This document shows positions 1-8,630 of a stretch of 35,197 bases of DNA, piece by piece (the first letter of the stretch is position 1; every line of letters begins with the position of its first letter). This DNA comes from an uncultured Anaerococcus sp. (GTDB lineage Bacteria > Bacillota > Clostridia > Tissierellales > Peptoniphilaceae): positions 1-35,197 of the forward strand of contig NZ_CALTUX010000022.1 in the NCBI RefSeq assembly GCF_943912825.1. The letters run 5' to 3'. The translations under genes were made by a program, and so were the position numbers. Below the pieces are notes generated by a model. That model worked only from the letters and a program-made list of their open reading frames with translations, was not told where the DNA came from and made no database searches.

Positions 1-552
1 GACGAAAGTACTATACACCACATACTTTCTTGTATTGATCATAAAACCTTAATTTTTAGTAAAGGCGAATACCTATATGATTTTTCTAAGGGCTTTAAGG
101 CAGGTATAGTTTTGAAGGGAAGAATTGATTTGTCTACAATAGATGATGATAAGGAAATTATAGATAGAATTTATGAGACTTCAGATTCTTTTTCTTTAAA
201 TTTTTCCTCTCTAGCTGATAGATTTATGGTTGCAAAAAAAGATTCTAAAGTTTTGGCCCTTGATGTTAGCAAAATCTTTGAAAAAAATAAAAGGTCCTGT
301 TCAAGCAGACCGATTTTTATGGAAAATATTATAAAATTGTATAATGAACAAATTTCATACTTAACTTACAAATTAGATATATATTCTAAACCTAAGATTA
401 GGGAGAAAATTTATAAATATATAGACAAATATGGTAAAGACTCCTTATTTTCTAATAAATTATCCAGAGAAGATTTGGCGAAATTTTTAGCTTGCAATAG
501 ACCTGCCCTTTCAAGAGAGCTATCCCTTATGAAAAAAGAAGGTTTGATATAA
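1..552 (+). CDS. Crp/Fnr-family transcriptional regulator (partial, 5' end outside window)
   Basis: The reading frame is open from base 1 and ends in TAA at 550-552, so only the C-terminal ~183 residues are visible. The first ~45 residues (FSKGEYLYDFSKGFKAGIVL and on) have the small-loop pattern of a cyclic-nucleotide-binding-type beta barrel. The last ~30 residues (LSREDLAKFLACNRPALSRE) form a typical Crp/Fnr winged helix-turn-helix: the LSREDLA helix, then the recognition helix around RPALSREL. Such proteins are dimeric DNA-binding regulators in the cytoplasm. The sensed ligand cannot be told, and no cysteine cluster for an Fnr-type iron-sulfur centre is visible in this part. The TTG at 112 is an internal codon, not the start. 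The gene converges on recQ, with a hairpin between them. Confidence 0.85.
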   Translation, partial: DESTIHHILSCIDHKTLIFSKGEYLYDFSKGFKAGIVLKGRIDLSTIDDDKEIIDRIYETSDSFSLNFSSLADRFMVAKKDSKVLALDVSKIFEKNKRSCSSRPIFMENIIKLYNEQISYLTYKLDIYSKPKIREKIYKYIDKYGKDSLFSNKLSREDLAKFLACNRPALSRELSLMKKEGLI

Positions 553-558
553 AATTAT

Positions 559-587
559 GGACTGATTAAGCAAAAAATAATCAGTCC
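559..587. terminator. Bidirectional hairpin between crp-like gene and recQ
   Basis: A perfect 10-bp inverted repeat (ggactgatta at 559-568, taatcagtcc at 578-587) with a 9-nt loop lies between the converging regulator and recQ, and its right arm covers the recQ stop codon. Neither side has a long uninterrupted T tract, so the terminator call rests mainly on the stem and the convergent position. Confidence 0.55.
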
Positions 588-2401
588 TCCGAATCTTTAT
601 TTTTTAATCTCAAATAATCTTTTATTTCTTCTATAAACAAGTCCCCATATTGGATTAATTTTTTCTCCCCAACTCCCTTTATCCTTAAAAATTCTTCTTC
701 TGTTTTTGGTTTATTTATGGCCATATCCTTTAGGGATTGGTCGGAAAATATTATAAATGGTGGAATCTTTCTTTGTTTTGAAAGCTCTAATCTTAGGCTT
801 CTGAGCCTTTCAAATAGGTCTTCTTGGTCGGCATTTGCCAAATCCATCGACTTGTGCTTTTTGCTGGTGGATTTTTCTTCTTCTCTTTTTCTTATATAAA
901 ACTTATCTTTGGAAAATAAGATATCCTTTGATTTTTCTGTCAGGGCAAGGATTGGATAATCAAGACCATTGACCTTGATGTAGCCATCTGCTAAAAGGGC
1001 TGCGATCATATCCTTGATTTCCTTTTGGCTGGTCTTGGCCATGATGCCAAAGGTTGAAATATTTTCTAAATTTTTCTCCCTTGAGTTTTTATTCTTAGAC
1101 CCCCTAAGGCAATCGACGACTGTATTTATCCCATATCTCTGGTCAAGCCTGTAAATACAGGATAGGATCTTCTGGGCGTCAACCGTCTTATCGATTTTCT
1201 CGCTGGTCTCCAGGCAATTTGAGCAAAATCCACAGTCATTAATCGCATCTTGGCCAAAATATTCAAGTATATATGACCTTAAACACTTGCTGGTATTTAC
1301 ATAATTTATGATAGTTTGGAGTTTTTCAAGCTGGATCCTCCTATAGGCCATATTGTCAGTTTGGTTTATGAGGTGCTTGTTTATGATTATGTCTTGGGCT
1401 GAGTAGAGGAGGATACAGTCAGAATTTTCCCCATCACGGCCTGCCCTACCTGCCTCTTGGTAGTAGGATTCCATGTCCTTTGGCATATTATAGTGGATTA
1501 CAAAACGGACATTGGACTTATCTATCCCCATGCCAAAGGCATTTGTCGCTACGATTATATCTTTTTTATCAAAGAGGAAGTCTTCCTGGGCCTTTTTCCT
1601 ATCAAGCTCAGTCAGTCCTGCGTGGTATTTGGTTGATTTTATGCCAAGGGCCTTTAAGTTCCTATCTATATCATCAACTCTTTTTCTGGTAGATGCGTAG
1701 ATTATGCCCGATTCATTTTCATGGTCTTTGAGATAGTCTCTCAAAAACTTGAGCTTTTCCTTGGGTTTTTTGATTTCAAACTTGAGGTTGGGCCTGTCAA
1801 AGCCTGTAATTTTGACAAAGGGATCCTTAAGTTTAAGATTTGCTATTATATCTTCCCTTACCTCCCTTGTAGCTGTAGCTGTAAAGGCTAAGATTTGTAA
1901 ATCAGCTCCCAAAATCTCATAAAGGCTGGGAATTAGCTTATAAGAAGGCCTAAAGTCATGGCCCCATTGGGATATGCAGTGGGCTTCATCAACTGCCACA
2001 AAGCTTATTTCTATATCCTTTAAAAAATCCCTAAAAAACTCATTTTCTAGCCTTTCTGGGGATACATATAAAAGCTTTATCTGGCCATTTCTTAGATCTT
2101 TTAGGGTGTTGACATAAGTCTCATAGTCCTGGCTTGAGTTTATAAAGCATGCATCAATCCCATCTTCCCTTAGGGCATCGACTTGGTCTTTCATCAGGGA
2201 TATAAGGGGAGAGATGACTATGGCTACTCCATCTTTGATAAGGGCTGGCAATTGGTAGCAAATTGACTTTCCCCCGCCAGTAGGAAGAACTCCGAGCACA
2301 TCCCTTCCTGCCAGAATATTTTCTATTAACTCTTCCTGACCAGCCCTAAATGAGTCGTAGCCAAAGTATTTTTTTAGTTTGTCTAAAATATTTCCTGTCA
2401 T
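581..2401 (-). CDS. recQ: ATP-dependent DNA helicase RecQ
   Basis: This 606-residue protein has the full RecQ layout and about the same length as E. coli RecQ. It is a 3'-5' superfamily 2 DNA helicase used in recombinational repair and fork processing. Visible motifs are Walker A TGGGKS (41-46), DEAH box (138-141), the aromatic-rich stretch HCISQWGHDFRPSY (from 141), motif III FTATAT (~173-178) and motif VI GRAGRDG (318-324). The RQC zinc site is C373, C390, C393 and C396. A C-terminal HRDC domain spans about 523-600, with the IKGVGEKKL turn. The ATG at 2401 has a GAGGAC site just upstream. It is the last gene of the operon that starts at 9760, separated from the previous gene by only 33 bp that hold an AT-rich hairpin. 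Confidence 0.97.
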   Translation of the reverse strand: MTGNILDKLKKYFGYDSFRAGQEELIENILAGRDVLGVLPTGGGKSICYQLPALIKDGVAIVISPLISLMKDQVDALREDGIDACFINSSQDYETYVNTLKDLRNGQIKLLYVSPERLENEFFRDFLKDIEISFVAVDEAHCISQWGHDFRPSYKLIPSLYEILGADLQILAFTATATREVREDIIANLKLKDPFVKITGFDRPNLKFEIKKPKEKLKFLRDYLKDHENESGIIYASTRKRVDDIDRNLKALGIKSTKYHAGLTELDRKKAQEDFLFDKKDIIVATNAFGMGIDKSNVRFVIHYNMPKDMESYYQEAGRAGRDGENSDCILLYSAQDIIINKHLINQTDNMAYRRIQLEKLQTIINYVNTSKCLRSYILEYFGQDAINDCGFCSNCLETSEKIDKTVDAQKILSCIYRLDQRYGINTVVDCLRGSKNKNSREKNLENISTFGIMAKTSQKEIKDMIAALLADGYIKVNGLDYPILALTEKSKDILFSKDKFYIRKREEEKSTSKKHKSMDLANADQEDLFERLRSLRLELSKQRKIPPFIIFSDQSLKDMAINKPKTEEEFLRIKGVGEKKLIQYGDLFIEEIKDYLRLKNKDSED

Positions 2402-2410
2402 ATTGTCCTC

Positions 2411-2445
2411 AAAAAAATAATTAAGCCCTAGGACTTAATTATTTT
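2411..2445 (-). promoter_or_regulatory. AT-rich hairpin with T tract just before recQ (possible attenuator)
   Basis: On the minus strand, a 12-bp stem (arms at 2434-2445 and 2414-2425, loop 2426-2433) is followed at once by a run of T residues that abuts the recQ ribosome binding site. The stem overlaps the stop codon of the upstream gene. It has the form of an intrinsic terminator, but the stem is nearly all A-U, so termination is probably weak or partial. Confidence 0.35.
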
Positions 2446-3628
2446 CATCGTCTTCTTCGTTATTTTCAACATCTTCATCATTTTGGTCTGTTGAGTCTTC
2501 TTGATCAGAATTCTCTTCTTCTTCTCTTTTTTTGTTTTCTCTTTCAGTCCTGTCGATATTTTTCTCTAGGGCATTGTCGCCAGATTCTTTGACCTTGGAG
2601 CTGTTTGTTAGGTACTCTTCATGGTCAAGCTTGGCTCCCTCACCCCTATTGAAGACTATATCACCAATCTTTGTCCTTAGGGTAATCTTGTTAGCACCCT
2701 TATTTTCTGACTGGTAGCCATCTTTTATATTCCTATATGAGATATTGCCAAGGACAAAGTTACCTACCTCAAGATTTGCAGTAATATCGTATTTATCGAT
2801 CTTATCCTTTGCATTTACAAGTATGTCACCTGTTTGAGTTTCAAAATCTAGCCTATTTCCTAACTTGCTATCTGTTATTTTTATATCACCTGTAGTAGTC
2901 TTTAGGATTGTATTTGAAATTTCACTCTTATCTAGGGATATAGATCCTGATTCATTTGTTATAGAGCCTTGAAAAAATCCATTGTTTAGGCTGATATTTC
3001 CGCTTCTTATCTTTAGGTCAAAGTTTTTAACTTCTAGGTCATCAATTTTTACATCACCTGCTCCAATTGAGCCCTTTATCTCTTCGATGCCGCCTTCTGC
3101 TGGCAAAAATATCCTTACTATTGGAATTTTATCCTTCATGTAAAGATTTTTGCCCTCAATTTTGGACTTAAGTTTTAAAACTCCGCCCTCAAAACTTACA
3201 TCAAGTTTATAGGCATCTTCTTCTCCCCTGTAAAGTTGGGTGTATTCTATATAAGGATTTGTTGATGACCTTTGGATTCTTACATCAGATGAGCCAAGGT
3301 CAAAGTCTATAGATTTGATCTGGTTTAAATCTACCCTCATTATCCTTGACTGGTTATAGGAATTTTCATCTATTTGACTGCTTGTAGAAGCATTTTTGAT
3401 TGACGCATTCTTCCTTGAATTTATCATAAATATTACAAGTCCTATAAGGACTACTGCGATTATCCCAAAAATTAAAGACCTCTTATTTACCTCTTTTAGG
3501 GCTTTTAAAGGATTTGGCATTTGATATTCGCTTTTATATTTCTTATCCTTGTCTTTCTTTACTTGGTATGCTTCTTTATTTTTTTCTTCGATTAGATCTT
3601 CATCTATCTTTATCTTCTTATCGTCCAC
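2435..3628 (-). CDS. Membrane-anchored protein with DUF4097-like beta-repeat domain
   Basis: I do not recognise a characterised homologue. Numbered from the longest frame (GTG at 3637, 400 aa), the protein has a charged, lysine-rich N-terminus (1-52), one transmembrane helix (~53-72), an extracytoplasmic region of short repeating beta strands (~95-330), and a very acidic tail (~350-400). Strand motifs such as SGNISLNN, TGDIKITDS, TGDILVNA and IGDIVFN are the pattern of the DUF4097 putative adhesin/beta-helix family. An orientation with the small N-terminus inside is inferred from the positive charges. The start was moved to the GTG at 3628, because GGTGGTGA, a near match to GGAGGTGA, lies just ahead of it. 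The first GTG codons at 3637/3634 sit inside that site. It overlaps the end of the upstream membrane-protein gene. The function is unknown; an envelope or stress role is a guess. Confidence 0.75.
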   Translation of the reverse strand: MDDKKIKIDEDLIEEKNKEAYQVKKDKDKKYKSEYQMPNPLKALKEVNKRSLIFGIIAVVLIGLVIFMINSRKNASIKNASTSSQIDENSYNQSRIMRVDLNQIKSIDFDLGSSDVRIQRSSTNPYIEYTQLYRGEEDAYKLDVSFEGGVLKLKSKIEGKNLYMKDKIPIVRIFLPAEGGIEEIKGSIGAGDVKIDDLEVKNFDLKIRSGNISLNNGFFQGSITNESGSISLDKSEISNTILKTTTGDIKITDSKLGNRLDFETQTGDILVNAKDKIDKYDITANLEVGNFVLGNISYRNIKDGYQSENKGANKITLRTKIGDIVFNRGEGAKLDHEEYLTNSSKVKESGDNALEKNIDRTERENKKREEEENSDQEDSTDQNDEDVENNEEDDENN

Positions 3629-4010
3629 TGTCACCACCGCCTATTGTTTGATTTACTAAGATTCCAAATGTCATTACAAATAGCCATCCCACATAGTAAA
3701 GGCCATTTGCCTTATCTAAAAAGCTTGCAAAAACTAATTCTAATAGCTTGGAGTTAATTTCTCCTCTTAGTAAATATTGTATCACAAATGCTAGAGAAAA
3801 TACATTTATTAATGATATAAAAATCAAAAATATTTGCTTACTTACGACTAAATCATTGATTTTTATATAAAAATTTAAAATCAAGGTAAATGCGCTGATT
3901 AAAATTAGGTAGGCAAGAAATAATTCTTCCCTGACAAAAAATAAGGAAGAACCTATGAATATTAAAATAAGTAAGGCTTTTAATTCCTTAAATACATCTA
4001 TTTTTATCAA
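3618..4010 (-). CDS. Small polytopic membrane protein, unknown function
   Basis: About 130 residues with roughly four hydrophobic helices and short loops; I recognise no family. The longest frame would begin at an ATG at 4025. That ATG is directly followed by GGAGGT, which then sits 6 nt ahead of a TTG at 4010-4008. This TTG overlaps the truA stop codon as TTGA, the usual form of translational coupling. I therefore take TTG 4010 as the start (MIKIDVFKEL...). The gene ends inside the start region of the DUF4097-like gene, so the two are coupled and may act together at the membrane. That pairing is inferred from order only. Confidence 0.7.
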   Translation of the reverse strand: MIKIDVFKELKALLILIFIGSSLFFVREELFLAYLILISAFTLILNFYIKINDLVVSKQIFLIFISLINVFSLAFVIQYLLRGEINSKLLELVFASFLDKANGLYYVGWLFVMTFGILVNQTIGGGDSGR

Positions 4011-4747
4011 TATCTTACCTCCCATAAATAAAGCCCTGCTGGAGAAAGGGCTGGATTTGCTCGCTTTTTATTGTCTTTGTCAAAAAAGGCCTTAAAGTCA
4101 TCAAGGCTTAGCTTGCCTCTGGCAAGCTCTATTAGGCTGCCCGACATAATCCTCACTTGGTTGTGCAAAAAGGAATTGGCCCTAAAAAATAAATTTAGCC
4201 TAGGACCATCTTGACTAAAGTAACAATCATCGATTGTCCTTACTGTGTTTATCTTAAGGTCTGTATCTTCCTTCATAAATAATCTAAAATCATGGGTGCC
4301 CTTTAAGACTTCTAGTCCCTGGTTTAATTTATCCAAATCGAGGCTATAGGTAATATTTTCCATATACTTTCTAAAAACTGGATGCATAAGCCTATCCTGA
4401 TAGATTACATACTTATAGGTCTTATCTAGGCAAGAAAATCTAGCGTGGAAATTAAGGTCTACTTCTTTTGAAGATATAGCTAAAATATCATCGGGTAGGT
4501 GGGGTTGAACATGGTAGGAAAAGGCCTTGGGATTTATATCAGATGCTGTTAAAAAGTTTAGGTAAAAACTTCTAGCGTGCACTCCCCTGTCAGTCCTCCC
4601 ACAGGCTATTATCCTATTTTCTTCCCCGCTTACCTTGTTAACCGCCTTTTTTATTTCTTCCTCGATTGTTCTAACATCCTTTTGGTATTGAAAACCAGAA
4701 AAGCCTGACCCATCAAAGGCCACTTCCATCAGTACATTCTTTACCAT
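4007..4747 (-). CDS. truA: tRNA pseudouridine(38-40) synthase TruA
   Basis: This is the 246-residue TruA form, which isomerises uridines 38-40 of the tRNA anticodon arm. The motif ACGRTDRGVHAR carries the catalytic aspartate (D53). FDGSGFSGFQYQ at the N-terminus and FLHNQVRIMSG near residue 200 are typical TruA signatures. The frame stays open upstream to 4807, but those 20 extra residues lie inside ecfT and have no family match. The ATG at 4747 overlaps the ecfT stop by 7 nt and starts the canonical protein (MVKNVLMEVAFDG). No clear ribosome binding site is seen, so translation probably depends on coupling to ecfT. The ecfA1-ecfA2-ecfT-truA order is the one common in Firmicutes. Confidence 0.96.
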   Translation of the reverse strand: MVKNVLMEVAFDGSGFSGFQYQKDVRTIEEEIKKAVNKVSGEENRIIACGRTDRGVHARSFYLNFLTASDINPKAFSYHVQPHLPDDILAISSKEVDLNFHARFSCLDKTYKYVIYQDRLMHPVFRKYMENITYSLDLDKLNQGLEVLKGTHDFRLFMKEDTDLKINTVRTIDDCYFSQDGPRLNLFFRANSFLHNQVRIMSGSLIELARGKLSLDDFKAFFDKDNKKRANPALSPAGLYLWEVRY

Positions 4748-5538
4748 AGGAAATACATTACTATTATAATTAGGCAAAAGATTGTAAAGCCAATCAGGCT
4801 TATCCAATCGGTCTTTTTCATGTGGATTTCATTTAATCTTGTACGCTCTTCGCCTATCCTATAAAGTCTAGCTTCCATTGCTGTTGCAAGGTCGCCTGAT
4901 CTTTTTAGGGCGTTTATAAACAAAGGCACAAGTAGGGGAACCATTGACACGGCCCTATCTATAATATTTCCGCTTTCAAAATCCGCTCCCCTTGCCATCT
5001 GGGCCATCTTTATCTTGTTTGCTTCATCAAAAAGGGTTGGTATAAACCTTAGCGATATTGATATCATCATGGCTAGTTCACCAGCTGGAAAACCAATCTT
5101 TTTAAGTGGTGAAAATAGCTTTTCTAGGCCATAAGTTAATTCCATTGGGCTTGTGGTATAGGTTAGGAACGATGTTGATAAGATTATTAGGATTAGCCTT
5201 AAAATTGTAAAGGCAGTCCTGTAAAGTCCTTCTTCAGTGAATTTTAGAGGTCCAAGGGTAAAAATCACCTTGCCTGGTGTAGTTACCAGGTTAATTAGAC
5301 CTGTAAGTACTATTATGAAGATTAGGGGCCTAAGGGACCTAAGGATTGACTTAAAAGGTATCTTTGCAATAGCAAGCATAGCTATTAAAAGGATTACAAA
5401 GGGAAGGTAAGTAATAAAGTCCTTAACAAAAAATATTGTAATTATATATAAAAATACCCCCACAATCTTAACTCTAGGGTCAAGCCTGTGGATGAAGGTA
5501 TCAAAGGGTAGGTATTGTCCTATTGTAATATTAGCCAT
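4741..5538 (-). CDS. ecfT: ECF transporter transmembrane component EcfT
   Basis: This 265-residue integral membrane protein is the energy-coupling scaffold that links the two ATPases to exchangeable substrate-binding S components for vitamins and metals. N-terminal DTFIHRLDPRVKI is the usual EcfT opening, followed by about five or six hydrophobic helices. The two Ala-Arg-Gly-type coupling motifs that insert into the ATPases are visible as QMARGADFE (~180) and AMEARLYR (~221). It overlaps ecfA2 by 8 bp. No S component is encoded in this window, so the substrate cannot be named; this looks like the shared group II module. Confidence 0.95.
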   Translation of the reverse strand: MANITIGQYLPFDTFIHRLDPRVKIVGVFLYIITIFFVKDFITYLPFVILLIAMLAIAKIPFKSILRSLRPLIFIIVLTGLINLVTTPGKVIFTLGPLKFTEEGLYRTAFTILRLILIILSTSFLTYTTSPMELTYGLEKLFSPLKKIGFPAGELAMMISISLRFIPTLFDEANKIKMAQMARGADFESGNIIDRAVSMVPLLVPLFINALKRSGDLATAMEARLYRIGEERTRLNEIHMKKTDWISLIGFTIFCLIIIVMYFLW

Positions 5539-6388
5539 TCTTAGCTCCTAAGTGCTTGTAAAGTTCTTCTATCGCCTTATCAACTGTGTAGATTTTATCA
5601 TCTACATCTGGATTTTTCTTCTTGTAGGCCCTCATAAATTTTGTAATTTGAGGGACATCCAGGCCTATTGATTCTAGGTCTACCTGGGTAAAGGTCTCAA
5701 AGGTTGACTTATCTGAGTAAACTTCTCCCTTGTTCATGACAATTACCCTATCAACATATTCTGCCACATCTTCCATAGAATGGCTTACTAATACAATTGA
5801 AAGCTCATCGTCATTATTGTAAATATCTAGGATTTCTGAGAATATTTCATCTCTTCCTATTGGGTCAAGGCCTGCTGTAAGCTCATCTAGAACTAGGACC
5901 TTTGGATTCATCGAAAGGATTCCTGCAACGGCTACCCTTCTTTGCTGACCACCTGATATTTCAAAAGGTGATACATCCTTATAGGTCTCATAATCAAGTC
6001 CTACCTTGGCCATGGCAGATCTGACTCTCTTGTCAATCTCATCTTCCTTTAGGCCCATATTTTTAGGACCAAAGGCAATATCCTTGGCTATGGTTTCTTC
6101 AAATAGCTGGTTTTCCGGATATTGGAAGACTAGGCCAACCTTAAATCTAGCAGCCTTTCTCTTTGCCTTTTCCTTAGAATTTATCCCATCTATTATGACA
6201 TCTCCATGGCTTGGAATCAAAAGACCATTTAAAAGTTGGACTAGGGTTGACTTACCTGATCCTGTTTGGCCGATAAGGCCTATTATTTCTTTGCTATTTA
6301 TCTCTAGGTTGATATCTTTTAGGGCATATACCTCATTTGGCAGGCCCTCGTTGTAGATATAATCAACATCCTTTATTTCTATTTTCAT
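5531..6388 (-). CDS. ecfA2: ECF transporter ATP-binding protein EcfA2
   Basis: This 285-residue ABC ATPase forms the heterodimer with EcfA1 that powers ECF vitamin/metal uptake. Walker A is GQTGSGKST (40-48), the Q loop lies in FQYPENQLF (~89-97), the signature is ISGGQ (144-148), Walker B is VLVLDE with catalytic E169, and the switch histidine lies in VSHSMEDVAE. FEISGGQQRRVAVAGIL is characteristic of the A2 member. The C-terminal extension past the ATPase core is typical of EcfA proteins. Its ATG overlaps the ecfA1 stop by 4 bp (ATGA). Confidence 0.95.
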   Translation of the reverse strand: MKIEIKDVDYIYNEGLPNEVYALKDINLEINSKEIIGLIGQTGSGKSTLVQLLNGLLIPSHGDVIIDGINSKEKAKRKAARFKVGLVFQYPENQLFEETIAKDIAFGPKNMGLKEDEIDKRVRSAMAKVGLDYETYKDVSPFEISGGQQRRVAVAGILSMNPKVLVLDELTAGLDPIGRDEIFSEILDIYNNDDELSIVLVSHSMEDVAEYVDRVIVMNKGEVYSDKSTFETFTQVDLESIGLDVPQITKFMRAYKKKNPDVDDKIYTVDKAIEELYKHLGAKNG

Positions 6389-7206
6389 ATGCTTTCCAAA
6401 AACTCCTCAGCTGTAAGGGGTAGCCTATCAAATTTGACCCCTTTTTTTGAAAGTCCGTAGGCTACTTCTGTCACTTGTGGCACTGCAAGGCCTAGCTCTT
6501 TCATCTTATCTACTTGGGAGAAGACTTCTCTGCTTGTGCCCTCTAGGGCCTTTTTGCCTGAATCTAGGACAACTATCTTATCAGCAAGGACTGCCTCTTC
6601 CATGTAGTGGGTAACGTAGATGATAGTTTTCTTGTAATCTTTATTTAGACTTTGGATTAAGTCAATTACATCCTTACGACCTTGGGGGTCGAGCATGGCA
6701 GTTGGCTCATCAAAGATTATATAATCTGATAGCATGGCAATAACCCCTGCAATTGATACCCTCTGCTTTTGTCCACCTGATAGGTTGGATGGATTTCTTT
6801 TCTTAAAGGCACTCATGCCAACTAGGTCTATTGCCTTATCCACCCTTTCCCTAAGCTCAGGATGTTCTACCCTTAAGTTTTCTGGCCCAAAGGCTACCTC
6901 TTCCTCGACTGTTGTGGCAACCATTTGGTTGTCAGGATTTTGAAAGACCATGGAGCATTTCTTCCTTATCTCCCACTGGTTTTCTTCATTGCTTAGTACT
7001 CCATCTATGCTGATTGTGCCAGAACTTGGCGAAATTTGAGCATTCAAGAGCTTGCCAAGGGTGGACTTGCCTGAGCCATTGTGGCCTAAGATTGCAACAA
7101 AGTCCCCCTTATTTATTTCGATGGATACCTTATCCAAAGCTGTTTTTCCTTCAGTTTCTTCGTCTATACCTGGATAGGTATAGGTTACATTTTCAATCTT
7201 TATCAT
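6385..7206 (-). CDS. ecfA1: ECF transporter ATP-binding protein EcfA1
   Basis: This 273-residue ABC ATPase is the partner of EcfA2. Walker A is GHNGSGKST (41-49), the Q loop is in FQNPDNQMV, the signature is LSGGQ (142-146), Walker B is YIIFDEPTA, and the switch histidine is in VTHYMEEA. NLSGGQKQRVSIAGVIAM is the A1-type signature region. It lies 8 bp downstream of the L,D-transpeptidase gene in the same operon. In many Firmicutes the gene ahead is rplQ; here it is a cell-wall enzyme. Confidence 0.95.
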   Translation of the reverse strand: MIKIENVTYTYPGIDEETEGKTALDKVSIEINKGDFVAILGHNGSGKSTLGKLLNAQISPSSGTISIDGVLSNEENQWEIRKKCSMVFQNPDNQMVATTVEEEVAFGPENLRVEHPELRERVDKAIDLVGMSAFKKRNPSNLSGGQKQRVSIAGVIAMLSDYIIFDEPTAMLDPQGRKDVIDLIQSLNKDYKKTIIYVTHYMEEAVLADKIVVLDSGKKALEGTSREVFSQVDKMKELGLAVPQVTEVAYGLSKKGVKFDRLPLTAEEFLESI

Positions 7207-7214
7207 CTTTCTTC

Positions 7215-8630
7215 CTAATAAGACATAGCTGGGCTATAGTTTGTGCTTGATTCATAAACTACTACTGGTAGGCCATGTGGTACTAATTCAAATAGCTTGG
7301 CTGCCATTGCTGGTGGCATATTTAGACAACCGTGGCTACCATTTGATAGATAAATTCCACCGCCAAAGCCACCTCTCCATGGGGCATCGTGGAAGCCTTC
7401 ACCATCCCATCCTATTGGCATCCAATAGGATACTGGTGTTGCATACCTTCCACCATTCATATCTGCTCCTTTAAGAGTTGTGTTTGTTTGCTTAGATTGG
7501 ATAGCTCCTACGCCTTTATTTGTTGCCCAGGTAGTAGATTTTGGTAGACCTGAAACTATTGGTGTTTCAAGGACGACTTCTCCATCTTGATAGTACCACA
7601 TATATTGTCTAGATAAGTCTACTTCTACATAGCTATCCTTAAGGTCGCTACCATCGTCATATCTAGCATAGGCTGCTCTTTCATAAACAGGTTCGATATC
7701 GCCAGATTTTCTTTGGTTGATTAGCTCATAGACCTTATCAATTGTTCCTGCTTGGTCTAGGATAAAACCATAAACTCCAGGATTGACTGTAATCTTGCCT
7801 ATGCCTGTAGCATTAAAGGTCCTATTTTCGCCATAGGTATCAGTTTTATCAGCTACTTCTGCTATAAATTTACTTAGTCTATCATAATTTAATTCAAAAC
7901 TTGTTCCATTTGTATCAAACATATCAACAAGCTCTTTTCCTTCTAGTTTGATGTCAAAACCATTAAAGTTAAATTTAAGTTTAAGACCTTCTATTGTCTT
8001 TCCATCTGCTAGAAGTTTTTCTAATTCTTTTGAATTATTCTTAACCTTTGGATTGATGTAATCATCATCTTCAAGGACTATCTCTTCCTTATGGTTATAA
8101 ATAGCTTCTTTAATCTTTGCATCAAGTTTGTTAGGGTCTATCATATTTCCCATTACTTCTGGAATTATTGTAAAGGCCCCGTCATTGTATTTTAGACTTG
8201 CATTTTCTGGCTTTGTTACATTTGCCATTAGGGCAGAAGTCTTAATGAGTTTTTCTAATTTATTCTCATCATATTTTATCTTATAATCAAAGCTAAATTC
8301 ATCATTTGCCACTTTTGCAAAGGCAAGTGGCCATTTGAATGGGTTTTGATCAAGAGATGCTGACTCTGGTATTGATGCGGAATAGTCCACATCCTTTAAG
8401 TTGATTGTTGCAGCCCTATCATCCCTGCCTTTAATGCTTATGGCAAAGCTTTCAGATGGCTTTTTTAGGGCCTCTTCCTTGGAAGCAAATGATATGTCCC
8501 TACCATTTACAAAGGTATTTGGAAGGGCTATGAAGGCAAATACCACTGTTACTATCAAATATAATCCTATTATTACAAGTAAGCCTATTAAAAGTCCCCT
8601 AGACTTCTTGTTATCTCTTTGTTCTGTCAA
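7215..8630 (-). CDS. L,D-transpeptidase (YkuD) with tandem peptidoglycan-binding-like domains
   Basis: This 471-residue protein has an N-terminal anchor helix (~14-35) and an extracytoplasmic region (~40-330) resembling the PG_binding_4 repeats often placed before YkuD domains. The C-terminal YkuD catalytic domain (~335-465) carries SHGCLNMP at about 432-439, with nucleophile C435 and H433. EGFHDAPWRGGFGGG is the other conserved histidine loop. These enzymes make 3-3 cross-links or attach proteins to the wall by acting on the L,D bond of the stem peptide. The start overlaps the methyltransferase stop by 4 bp. Confidence 0.93.
   Translation of the reverse strand: MTEQRDNKKSRGLLIGLLVIIGLYLIVTVVFAFIALPNTFVNGRDISFASKEEALKKPSESFAISIKGRDDRAATINLKDVDYSASIPESASLDQNPFKWPLAFAKVANDEFSFDYKIKYDENKLEKLIKTSALMANVTKPENASLKYNDGAFTIIPEVMGNMIDPNKLDAKIKEAIYNHKEEIVLEDDDYINPKVKNNSKELEKLLADGKTIEGLKLKFNFNGFDIKLEGKELVDMFDTNGTSFELNYDRLSKFIAEVADKTDTYGENRTFNATGIGKITVNPGVYGFILDQAGTIDKVYELINQRKSGDIEPVYERAAYARYDDGSDLKDSYVEVDLSRQYMWYYQDGEVVLETPIVSGLPKSTTWATNKGVGAIQSKQTNTTLKGADMNGGRYATPVSYWMPIGWDGEGFHDAPWRGGFGGGIYLSNGSHGCLNMPPAMAAKLFELVPHGLPVVVYESSTNYSPAMSY

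Noticed and set aside
717..899. Plus-strand open frame inside recQ
   Set aside because: It is a shadow of the recQ HRDC region on the other strand, with no ribosome binding site or recognisable product. The same holds for the other antisense frames in this window.
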